Source: Cohnella rhizoplanae
GTDB lineage: Bacteria; Bacillota; Bacilli; Paenibacillales; Paenibacillaceae
Length of the DNA: 64,000 bases
Assembly (NCBI RefSeq): GCF_948329515.1
Contig: NZ_CAOJCN010000001.1
Location: forward strand, 1 to 64,000
Reading direction: 5' to 3'
Each line of letters opens with the position of its first letter. Positions within the stretch are counted from its first letter, which is position 1. Positions 36,693-43,496 of the stretch are shown in pieces. The notes below the pieces were generated by a model. That model made no database searches and had not been told where the DNA came from. It saw only the letters and a program-made list of their open reading frames with translations. The position numbers and the translations under genes are program-made.

Positions 36693-37088
36693 ATGTTTAA
36701 ATGGATCATGCCGGTCTTGCTTGTTGTGGCCTGTCTTTTTGCCGTGTACCTCTTGGCTAACGATCTGCCGGAGAGACCGGAGAGCGAGGACGCAGGATTG
36801 GCCGAGGGCCAAGAACTGCTCAAGATCACCGCGACATCGGCAGGATACAAGTTCGACCAAGCGGAGTATCACGTGAAGGCCGGAACCAACTACAAGATCA
36901 AGTTCTCTAACAAGCTGGGCGTGCACGGCGCGGCGATCCAAGCCGCCAACCTCGACCTGACCCAAGACAATCCGGAAGTGGATTACACGTTCCCGGAGAG
37001 CGACAAAGGCAAGACGATCGAGATTCACTGCTCGATCATGTGCGGACAAGGCCACTCGACGATGAAGTCCACGATCGTCGTCGAATAA
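36693..37088 (+). CDS. Membrane-anchored CuA-type cupredoxin (CoxII-like)
   Basis: This 131-residue protein is one N-terminal membrane helix (about 4-22) followed by a cupredoxin domain facing outward. The CuA ligand set is complete: His78 (LGVHGA), then Cys113, Cys117, His121 and Met124 in HCSIMCGQGHSTM. This matches the soluble domain of cytochrome c oxidase subunit II, but the two-helix anchor of true CoxII is absent. It could be an electron carrier or copper-handling protein. GGGGGAG precedes the ATG. It is monocistronic with its own terminator. Confidence 0.9.
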   Translation: MFKWIMPVLLVVACLFAVYLLANDLPERPESEDAGLAEGQELLKITATSAGYKFDQAEYHVKAGTNYKIKFSNKLGVHGAAIQAANLDLTQDNPEVDYTFPESDKGKTIEIHCSIMCGQGHSTMKSTIVVE

Positions 37089-37110
37089 TCTTTCCTTGCG
37101 CAAAGGAGAA

Positions 37111-37137
37111 AGGAGCCGTTGCCGGCTCCTTTTTTTC
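37111..37137 (+). terminator. Terminator after the cupredoxin gene
   Basis: AGGAGCCG and CGGCTCCT pair around a short TTGC loop and are followed by seven T residues. Confidence 0.95.
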
Positions 37138-37167
37138 GTAAGACGTGCGCGGGCGCGCACGGGAATG

Positions 37168-37419
37168 TCAGGCCTGCCTTTTCCTGTACAGCTTGACGAT
37201 CAGGTAATCGCATATCGCGCCGATGACGGCGTAGCTCAGCACGGTGAGTACGTACATGGCCATGACGCTGACACGGTGAATGTCGCCGAACAGCTCCACG
37301 AACCAGATCGGCACGCTGAACATGAACAAAAAAGCGTTGTGAGGGTCGTGACCCGTCGCGTTGAACAAACAAAGCGCCAACCCGATCAGCGTAAATACAA
37401 TCGTATACGTAAGCCGCAT
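37168..37419 (-). CDS. Small polytopic membrane protein
   Basis: This 83-residue protein has about three hydrophobic segments (residues 3-18, 28-43 and 52-74) and a short basic tail (KLYRKRQA). Start: ATG at 37419 with AAGGAGG close upstream; the 41 codons before it are Arg/Pro-rich shadow sequence. No family is recognised. It is convergent with the cupredoxin gene and divergent from the Dabb gene. Confidence 0.65.
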   Translation of the reverse strand: MRLTYTIVFTLIGLALCLFNATGHDPHNAFLFMFSVPIWFVELFGDIHRVSVMAMYVLTVLSYAVIGAICDYLIVKLYRKRQA

Positions 37420-37595
37420 GACCTGCCTCCTTCCGCGGCGTCCAGCGAGATGTGCGAATAGTATGCGCCTCACGCGGCGCGTGCATGCGGCATGCCGGCG
37501 GCTTACGGGCGGGAGCGTCAGGCGCGGCCAAGCGCCCCGCATCGCGCGCCATCGACTGCAACACCGGGCATTTTATCCTGAAAGGGGACAAGATC

Positions 37596-37883
37596 ATGCT
37601 GACGCATATCGTATTGTTTAAATTAAAGGACCGCAGTCCGGAGAGCGTCGAGAAGACGGCTGCCGTGCTTCGCAACATGGAAGGCAAGATCGAGCAGCTC
37701 CTCTCCATCGAGGTCGGCACGGACATCGTGCACGGCGAGCGCTCTTACGACGTCTCGCTCGTGACCAAGTTTGCTTCTCTCGAGGACATGCAGGCCTACC
37801 AAGTGCATCCCGAGCACAAAAAAGTCATCGAGCACATGACGGTCGCGCGCGAAGCGCAAGCCGTCGTCGATTATGAGAGCTGA
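37596..37883 (+). CDS. Dabb (stress-responsive alpha/beta barrel) protein
   Basis: This 95-residue single Dabb domain opens MLTHIVLFKLKD with the typical HIVLF strand. It contains RSYDVSLVTKFASLEDMQAYQVHPEHKKV, the family motif, and ends VVDY. Such small dimeric barrels are linked to stress or polyketide cyclisation, but most are of unknown function. GGGGAC precedes the ATG at 37596; upstream frame is not coding. It is followed 12 bases later by a tiny membrane ORF and then a HepT-like gene, probably one transcript. Confidence 0.9.
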   Translation: MLTHIVLFKLKDRSPESVEKTAAVLRNMEGKIEQLLSIEVGTDIVHGERSYDVSLVTKFASLEDMQAYQVHPEHKKVIEHMTVAREAQAVVDYES

Positions 37884-37895
37884 GGGGCATAATAC

Positions 37896-38033
37896 GTGAA
37901 CACAACGACCGACTCCGGCGCCGGCGATCTGTACGAGATGATGACGTATCTGCTGGTGATCATTATCAGCGCGTTGATCATGGTCTATTGGCTGAGGCGC
38001 AAAGGCCGCAATAAGCGGAGCAAGAAGGACTGA
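37896..38033 (+). CDS. 45-residue single-pass membrane peptide
   Basis: GTG at 37896 follows GAGGGG at good distance. The product has an acidic, Thr-rich head (TTTDSGAGDLYEMM), one membrane helix (about residues 15-32) and a strongly basic tail (WLRRKGRNKRSKKD), so the C-terminus should face the cytoplasm. It lies in tight array between the Dabb gene and the HepT-like gene (12- and 10-base gaps). No family is recognised. It is below usual ORF size limits. Confidence 0.6.
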   Translation: MNTTTDSGAGDLYEMMTYLLVIIISALIMVYWLRRKGRNKRSKKD

Positions 38034-38043
38034 GGGTGATGGC

Positions 38044-38484
38044 ATGTACTACGTGAACAGAGAAGCGATCGCGAGCCGGCTGCGCTGCGCCCCGGACTTG
38101 GGAGCGGCCGCGTCCAGGCTGGCTTCCGAATGGAGAGGCGATCTGATGCAGGGGCTCGCGCAGGAGCGCTGCCTGCACCTGGCGCTCGAGATCGTGACGG
38201 ACATCGGCAGTTTCCTGATCGACGGCTTCATGATGCGCGACGCCGGCAGCTACGAGGATATCGTCGGCGTCATCGGCGGCGAGGGCGTTATCGACGCGCA
38301 GGCGGCGGATCGTCTTCGCACGCTCGTGGCGCTGCGGAGGCCGCTCGTGCAGGACTACGACCTGTGGCAGCGGCAGCAGCTGCACCCGCTTACCGGAGAG
38401 CTGCAGGGCATGCTGGAGTCGTTCTCCGAAGCGGTGAAGCTCTATCTGAGCCGCGAGCTCGACCCATGGGAACAGGAGCGCTGA
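38044..38484 (+). CDS. DUF86/HepT-like protein (YutE type)
   Basis: This 146-residue all-helical protein of the HepT (HEPN) superfamily resembles Bacillus YutE. HepT toxins use an Arg-X4-His-X-Tyr site; here the corresponding stretch is R-R-P-L-V-Q-D-Y (98-105), so the His is replaced by Gln103 and ribonuclease activity is doubtful. The conserved helix DIGSFLIDGFMMRD (about 53-66) is intact. No MntA nucleotidyltransferase partner is adjacent. GAGGGTGAT precedes the ATG. It ends about 15 bases before the promoter of the next gene. Confidence 0.82.
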   Translation: MYYVNREAIASRLRCAPDLGAAASRLASEWRGDLMQGLAQERCLHLALEIVTDIGSFLIDGFMMRDAGSYEDIVGVIGGEGVIDAQAADRLRTLVALRRPLVQDYDLWQRQQLHPLTGELQGMLESFSEAVKLYLSRELDPWEQER

Positions 38485-38497
38485 CGGGGATTGGCAA

Positions 38498-38526
38498 TTT
38501 ACGCTGCACGCTTATTCCTATACAAT
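38498..38526 (+). promoter_or_regulatory. SigA promoter of the SufR-like regulator
   Basis: TTTACG (38498-38503) and TACAAT (38521-38526) are separated by exactly 17 bases. An AGGAG-like stretch and the gene follow. Confidence 0.7.
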
Positions 38527-38594
38527 AGGAGCATAAGCGGGCGGCGTTTTTTTTATTTAGGCCCGGCGACGCAGGCATGAAGGAGGAGAGGCGC

Positions 38595-39257
38595 ATGCTG
38601 CCGCACGACGAAGGAAGAACAACACGACAGCAGCTGCTTCAGACGCTCCGTACGGGCGGCGGCGGCAGCATCGCCTCGCTCTCGCAGGCGCTGTCCATTA
38701 CGGAGATGGGCGTGCGCCGGCATGTGCAGGCGCTCGAGCGCGAGGGCCTCGTCGCCGCCGAGGTCGTCAAGCAGGCCATGGGCCGGCCCATGGCCGTCTA
38801 TCGATTGACGCAGCGCGCGGACGATCTATTTCCGAAAAATTACCCGCAGCTCGCGCTCGACCTGTTGGGCGAGCTGGACGGCGATCCCGAGGGCGAAGCG
38901 ATGATCGGCCGTCTGTTCGCCGGCCGCCGCGACAAGCTCGTCGCCCGGCACATGGCCGCGATGGCCGGGGCCACGCTCGAGGAGCGCGTGGCCGAACTGT
39001 CCGAGATCCAGCAGGCGGGCGGCTACATGTCCCATTGGGAACGCGATGGGACAGGGGACGGGTATACGCTCTACGAATACAATTGCCCGATCGCGCAGGT
39101 CGCCGGCAAGTACCGCCAAGCCTGCAGCTGCGAGCAACAGCTGTTCGAGACGCTTCTCGGCGCCGAGGTCAATCGTACCGAATGCATCGCGGACGGCGGG
39201 GCCAAGTGCACGTACGCGATAAGGCGCCATTCGCAGGAACGGGCAGCGACGTCTTGA
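38595..39257 (+). CDS. SufR-like Fe-S-binding transcriptional regulator
   Basis: This 220-residue protein has an N-terminal winged HTH (about 8-75: TTRQQLLQTLRTG, LSITEMGVRRHVQALEREGL, GRPMAVYRLT). A C-terminal domain has five cysteines: Cys164, Cys177, Cys179, Cys197 and Cys205. The pattern YNCPIAQVAGKYRQACSC..CIADGGAKCTY matches SufR, which senses Fe-S status with a 4Fe-4S cluster. Start: ATG at 38595, eight bases after AAGGAGG; ATG at 38577 lacks an SD. No suf genes are adjacent, so its targets lie elsewhere. Confidence 0.85.
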   Translation: MLPHDEGRTTRQQLLQTLRTGGGGSIASLSQALSITEMGVRRHVQALEREGLVAAEVVKQAMGRPMAVYRLTQRADDLFPKNYPQLALDLLGELDGDPEGEAMIGRLFAGRRDKLVARHMAAMAGATLEERVAELSEIQQAGGYMSHWERDGTGDGYTLYEYNCPIAQVAGKYRQACSCEQQLFETLLGAEVNRTECIADGGAKCTYAIRRHSQERAATS

Positions 39258-39282
39258 ACGCAAGTTGGATAATCTATAGGAA

Positions 39283-39316
39283 GCCGGCGGGGCGCGAGCC
39301 TGTGGCCGGCATTTTT
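39283..39316 (+). terminator. Terminator after the SufR-like gene
   Basis: AAGCCGGC pairs with GCCGGC(A)TT and is followed by TTTTATTT. A second short hairpin GAACGA/TCGTTC with TTTT follows at 39343-39369. Confidence 0.75.
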
Positions 39317-39506
39317 ATTTCCGGCGGCCGCGTCTGCGGATGAGAACGACTTAAACGAATCGTTCTTTTCCCCCCGATACGTCCGGAGAAAAAAATATTG
39401 CCCGCATGCAGTGTCAGGACGGGCCCAACGTTCTTATACTGTGTTAAGCGCATGGGCGGATGCCCGGCTTCGCAAGCGAAGGTTCGATCCCGAGGGAGGA
39501 GAGACG

Positions 39507-39914
39507 ATGGCCTGGACGATCGCAGGGTATGCGGCGGCGGTCATGTTCGCGGCGGCCGCGGTCGCGGCGCTGCACGCCGCTGTGGCGGCAGCAAGGGCGC
39601 TGAACGCGCTCCGGGCGGCCGCGCGGACGCTGGAGGCGGAAGGCGCCGAATCGCTGCGGCAGCTGGCACGGCTCGCGGCCGGCGGCGCGGAAGCCGCGGA
39701 GATGTGCCGCGGAGCGGCAAGGTCCGCGGCGCGGCTAGCCGAGGGCGGCAGGGCGTTCGGCGAGGCCGCCGCCCGCTCCGCCGAGACCGCGGCGGCGCTC
39801 CTGGACGCCTGGCGGGGGCGGTTCGCCCGCTGGACGCAGAACGCCGCCGCCCCGGCCGGCCCGCCTGACCGATCGGCGGCTGCTCCGGCCGATCCGGCTG
39901 ACGCCTCGGGCTGA
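39507..39914 (+). CDS. DUF948-like / YtxG-type protein
   Basis: This 135-residue protein is one N-terminal membrane helix (about 4-28) followed by a very Ala-rich, charged coil (about 35-115) and a Pro/Ala-rich tail. Bacillus YtxG (DUF948) has this layout and is followed, as here, by YtxH. The Ala content is unusually high and sequence identity to YtxG is weak by eye, so the call rests on topology and neighbour. Start: ATG at 39507 after GGGAGGAG. Confidence 0.65.
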   Translation: MAWTIAGYAAAVMFAAAAVAALHAAVAAARALNALRAAARTLEAEGAESLRQLARLAAGGAEAAEMCRGAARSAARLAEGGRAFGEAAARSAETAAALLDAWRGRFARWTQNAAAPAGPPDRSAAAPADPADASG

Positions 39915-40056
39915 GGCGGCTGAAGGTACTCTGCGGATCCGGCCGATCCGTCGGACCAGGTCATCCTTCCGTCGGTGAATACAAATCCGGCTGATGCCGC
40001 AAGCGCGGATCCGAAGCAAAAAGGGAAGCGGAAATCGACAATCGGAGGGATTCACG

Positions 40057-40353
40057 ATGGCAGAACGAAAAGCGGTAAAATCATTCCTGATCGGCGCGCT
40101 GTCCGGCGCTGCGCTCGGCGCGGCGGCCGCGCTGCTGCTGGCGCCCAAGCCGGGCAAGGAGCTGCGCAAGGACATCGCCGACAAAGCCCAGCTCGTAGGC
40201 GACAAGACAGCCGAGCTGGGCAAGGCGGCCGGCAGCGCCGCGCAGACGCTGGCGAAGAAGTCGGCGGATTGGGCCGGGGAGGTCCGCGCCAAGCTCGGCA
40301 AAAAGGATGCGGCTGAAACCCCGGCGGCATCGGACGATGCCGAGGCGATCTGA
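40057..40353 (+). CDS. YtxH-domain general-stress-type protein
   Basis: This 98-residue protein has one membrane helix with a Gly/Ala zipper (FLIGALSGAALGAAAALLLAPKPG, residues 10-33). The family motif LLAPKPGKELR is followed by an amphipathic Lys/Ala-rich coil. YtxH proteins are stress-induced in Bacillus, with unknown biochemical role. CGGAGGG precedes the ATG at 40057. It is paired with the YtxG-like gene. Confidence 0.88.
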   Translation: MAERKAVKSFLIGALSGAALGAAAALLLAPKPGKELRKDIADKAQLVGDKTAELGKAAGSAAQTLAKKSADWAGEVRAKLGKKDAAETPAASDDAEAI

Positions 40354-40371
40354 TCCGCAAGCAGCATAAGC

Positions 40372-40418
40372 GCGCGAAGCAGCGCCGTCCGGCAGGTCCG
40401 GACGGCGCTGCTTCGCGC
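40372..40418. terminator. Perfect 21-bp stem hairpin
   Basis: The arms 40372-40392 and 40398-40418 are exactly complementary over 21 bases, with a 5-base loop (CAGGT). No T-run follows on either strand. It may act as a terminator for ytxH or as a structural element. Confidence 0.6.
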
Positions 40419-40521
40419 CTTGAACCGCATCTGAATATGCGCTAATATGTAGGTACCTTTTGCGCGAAGATCTCATAATTTATCTAGATTCGTCATCTCC
40501 ATAGCAGAAAGCGGTGTTCTC

Positions 40522-41340
40522 GTGCAACAAGCGATCGCAGTCCTGGACTCCGGCGTGGGCGGACTGACAGTCGTCAAGGAAGTGATGCGTCAGCTTCCCC
40601 GAGAGAAGATTTTATATTTCGGCGATACGGCGCGCACGCCTTACGGGTCCCGCTCCCCCGAGCAAGTCGTCGAATTTACCCGGGAGATTGTCGACTATCT
40701 GGTCCAATTCAATCCGAAAATGATCGTCATCGCCTGCAACACGGCCACGGCCGTCGCGCTTGAGGACATCACGAGCCGCGTCTCCGTGCCGGTCGTGGGC
40801 GTCATCGGGCCGGGGGCCCGCGCCGCGCTTGGACGCACGCGCACGGGCGTCATCGGCGTTATCGGCACCGAGGGCACGATCCGTAGCGGCGCATACGAGG
40901 CGGCGCTGAACCGGCTGTCGGGCGGCAAGGTACAAGTCGTCAGCGAGGCCTGTCCCGGCTTCGTTCCGCTCGTGGAGGATGGCAACTTCCGGTCCGCGCG
41001 CACGCGCGAGATCGTGGAGGCGTCGCTCGCCACGCTGCGGGACACGCAGTTGGACAGCCTGATTCTCGGCTGCACTCACTATCCGTTCCTGGCCGAGACG
41101 ATCTCCGAGACGATGGGACCCGGCGTCGCGCTTATCAGCTCGGCGGACGAGACCGCCCGGGAGATCCGCTCCATTCTGGAGCGGTCGGACCAGCTTGCGG
41201 CCACCGCGGACGGCGCGCCGCTGCATCAGTTTTTTTGCAGCGGCGATCCGGCGAAGTTCCGGGAGATCGCCCAGACCTGGCTCGGCGAGCAGATCCGCCT
41301 GACGCCGGTCGTCTGGCAAGTGCCGCATATCGGCGCCTAA
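40522..41340 (+). CDS. murI: Glutamate racemase
   Basis: MurI (RacE) supplies D-glutamate for peptidoglycan. The 272-residue protein starts AVLDSGVGGLTV (Asp9-Ser10). The two catalytic cysteines are Cys72 in ACNTATA and Cys184 in LGCTHYPF; the FGDTARTPYG phosphate-like loop is near 34-42. Start GTG at 40522 gives the usual N-terminus, though its SD is weak. It is preceded by the large hairpin at 40372 and followed by a LysM-M14 wall peptidase. Confidence 0.97.
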   Translation: MQQAIAVLDSGVGGLTVVKEVMRQLPREKILYFGDTARTPYGSRSPEQVVEFTREIVDYLVQFNPKMIVIACNTATAVALEDITSRVSVPVVGVIGPGARAALGRTRTGVIGVIGTEGTIRSGAYEAALNRLSGGKVQVVSEACPGFVPLVEDGNFRSARTREIVEASLATLRDTQLDSLILGCTHYPFLAETISETMGPGVALISSADETAREIRSILERSDQLAATADGAPLHQFFCSGDPAKFREIAQTWLGEQIRLTPVVWQVPHIGA

Positions 41341-41506
41341 ACCGTTCCATCATCGAAGCCTTCCAGCCGCCAGCAGGCAGCCGGAAGGCTTCGTTTTTGC
41401 GTATCGGCGTCATAACCCGGCGGGTCATGGCATACAAAAATATACGCAAAAAGGCGACTTGACCGGAGGTAGTGCCGGTTCGCCATAGCAGCGGGGAGGG
41501 ATCGGG

Positions 41507-42748
41507 ATGCGAGCGGAGGAGTATGTGGCGGCGCGGGGTGATACGTATAGGTCGATCGCCAGAGCCTCGGGCGTAGGCTGCCGAGAGCTGATCATGGCGA
41601 ATCCGCAGCGGCTCGCAAGCGAGCCGCTGCGCGCGGGGGAGCTATTATACTTGCCTGTGCCTACGGCGCAGAAGCGCATGTATGTCGTACAGCCGGGCGA
41701 CACGCTGGCGGACATCGCAGAGGCGTTCGCGTGCGCGGCGTCCCGGTTGAGGGAGCTCAATCCGGGCTTGTCCGGGGGAGCGGAACCGGTCGCAGGCGCC
41801 CGCATCGAGCTGCCTCCGCCGTCCCCCGCCCGCATCGTCATCCCGTCGTCCGGTTACGGGCCGGCGAGACTGGCGGCCGACGTCAAGCGGCTGACGAACG
41901 CTTTTCCCTTTCTGAAGACCGCCACGATCGGCAAAAGCGTCATGGGCAAGCCGATCGTGGCTTTGCGGATCGGGGACGGTCCGTTTTGCTGGCATCTGAA
42001 TGCCGCCGTGCATGCCAACGAATGGATCACCTCGCTGATCGCGATGCGCTTTCTGGAGGATTACGGGCGGGCATGCCGCCGCAGGGCCCGGATCGGCGGG
42101 TTGGAGGCGGCAGATTTGTACCGGCGGACATCGTTGTGGGTGGTGCCGATGGTCAACCCCGACGGCGTCGAGCTCGTACAAGAGGGGCTCCAGCCGGGCC
42201 ATCCGCTGTCGGCACAGCTCGGCCGCTGGAACCGAGGCTCTCCATCTTTTCGCAACTGGAAGGCCAACGCGAGGGGCGTCGACCTGAACGACCAGTTTCC
42301 CGCCGGATGGGAAGAGGAGCGCCGGCGCCGCGGCGTGCCGGGTCCGGCCCCGCGCGATTACGGCGGCGATGCGCCGCTCTGCGAGCCGGAGGCCGCGGCT
42401 CTCGCGAGCTTCGCGGAGGAGCAGGACTTCGACGCCGTCATCTCGCTGCATACGCAGGGGGAGGAGATCTATTGGAACTACGGCGGCCTGGAGCCGCCGG
42501 AGTCGAAAGCCTGGGCGAGCCGTCTCGGCCTCGCTTCTGGCTACCGGCCGGTCGAGCTCTCGGGCAGCGACGCGGGCTTCAAGGATTGGTTCATCGCGAG
42601 ATTCCGCAAGCCCGGCTTCACCGTCGAAGCAGGTCATGGCCGCAATCCGCTGCCCTTGGCCGCGTTCGAGGACATGTACGACGATTGCCTGCGGCTGCTC
42701 ACGGAAGCGCTGGACTTAAGCCCCGGAGGGTTATACAATAGAACATGA
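41507..42748 (+). CDS. LysM-containing M14 carboxypeptidase (wall-peptide endopeptidase type)
   Basis: This 413-residue protein has two LysM peptidoglycan-binding domains (about 6-50 and 58-102; YVVQPGDTLADIAEAF) followed by an M14 zinc peptidase (about 120-400). Zinc ligands are His169 and Glu172 in AAVHANEW and His315 in SLHTQGE; the catalytic Glu374 sits in FTVEAGHG. It resembles gamma-D-glutamyl-L-diamino acid endopeptidase I of sporulating Bacilli, which cuts muropeptides. There is no classic signal peptide, so it may act in the mother cell or spore, as known for that enzyme. GGGGAGGG precedes the ATG. Confidence 0.92.
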   Translation: MRAEEYVAARGDTYRSIARASGVGCRELIMANPQRLASEPLRAGELLYLPVPTAQKRMYVVQPGDTLADIAEAFACAASRLRELNPGLSGGAEPVAGARIELPPPSPARIVIPSSGYGPARLAADVKRLTNAFPFLKTATIGKSVMGKPIVALRIGDGPFCWHLNAAVHANEWITSLIAMRFLEDYGRACRRRARIGGLEAADLYRRTSLWVVPMVNPDGVELVQEGLQPGHPLSAQLGRWNRGSPSFRNWKANARGVDLNDQFPAGWEEERRRRGVPGPAPRDYGGDAPLCEPEAAALASFAEEQDFDAVISLHTQGEEIYWNYGGLEPPESKAWASRLGLASGYRPVELSGSDAGFKDWFIARFRKPGFTVEAGHGRNPLPLAAFEDMYDDCLRLLTEALDLSPGGLYNRT

Positions 42749-42808
42749 TCTCCCCGGCGAACACGGCTTCCGCAGGGAGAGATGCCGACGATTGGAGTGA
42801 ACACGATC

Positions 42809-43111
42809 ATGCAATGCAAGATTACGCGCAATGCGGCCAAGATCCTGAAGCTCGAGCTGGACAAGCCGGAGAACGAAGGCCAGTACCTTCGCGTCCTGAT
42901 CACGCACAGTCACGGCGATCACGCCCACTACGGCCTGGACATGTCCAAGCCGACAGCGGACGACGAGATCGTCTCCACCGATAAAGGAATCGACGTACTG
43001 CTGGCCAAGGGCGTCGAGCTGCTAGACGGCGTCAAGATCGATTATCTCTATTTTCCGCAAGAAGGCTTCGTGATCACGAACCCGAGCAAGGGGAACCATG
43101 GCGATCACTGA
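42809..43111 (+). CDS. HesB/IscA-like small protein (no cluster cysteines)
   Basis: This 100-residue protein has the HesB-like beta fold (KITRNAAKILKLEL, LRVLITHSHGDHAHYGLDM, GFVITNPSKG). The three cysteines of true A-type Fe-S carriers are absent; only Cys3 is present. Bacillus YneR-type proteins share this lack. Start: ATG at 42809 with GGAG 11 bases upstream; GTG at 42797 is an alternative. Its end overlaps the DUF1450 gene by 14 bases. Confidence 0.82.
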   Translation: MQCKITRNAAKILKLELDKPENEGQYLRVLITHSHGDHAHYGLDMSKPTADDEIVSTDKGIDVLLAKGVELLDGVKIDYLYFPQEGFVITNPSKGNHGDH

Positions 43112-43400
43112 GCGTGCGGCGCCGCCGGAGATCCGGACGATCCCCGCTGCGGATCCGGCGGCTGGCCCCAGTCTCAACGACATCCGCATTTGCGACAAAT
43201 GCAAGCACACGCGGGTCAAGACGCTGACGAGCAAGCTGCAGAAGCTGGACCCGGCGGCCGAGATCCGCGTCGGCTGCAAGTCGTATTGCGGCCCCTGCGC
43301 CAAGCGGGCGTTCGTCTTCATCAACGGGCGGTACATCGCCGCGCCCTCCGAGGACGAAGCGCTCGAGAAGGTCAAGCCGTTCATCAAAGCCCGCAAATAA
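43098..43400 (+). CDS. DUF1450 (YuzB-like) protein
   Basis: This 100-residue protein has a cysteine-rich core: CDKC (near 33-36), then GCKSYCGPC (near 56-64), which may bind a metal or a cluster. A C-terminal helix follows. It is a Bacillales family of unknown role often found near HesB-like genes. AAGGGG precedes the ATG inside the previous gene, so translation is coupled. Confidence 0.88.
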   Translation: MAITERAAPPEIRTIPAADPAAGPSLNDIRICDKCKHTRVKTLTSKLQKLDPAAEIRVGCKSYCGPCAKRAFVFINGRYIAAPSEDEALEKVKPFIKARK

Positions 43401-43404
43401 ACAG

Positions 43405-43447
43405 AAAGAGCGTCCCGGCCGCAACTTACGGCAGGGGCGCTCTTTTG
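43405..43447. terminator. Terminator between DUF1450 and LTA-synthase-like genes
   Basis: AAGAGCGTCCC pairs with GGGGCGCTCTT (one G-T and one mismatch) and is followed by TTTG on the plus strand; A residues before the stem could serve the minus strand. Confidence 0.85.
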
Positions 43448-43496
43448 ATTTCGCTAAAGTTCATTTACATACGGATGTTCGCGAGCGGATTTGCGG

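Noticed and set aside
36139..37088. Prophage remnant around the holin gene
   Set aside because: Only one phage-type gene is present; neighbours are ordinary chromosomal genes.
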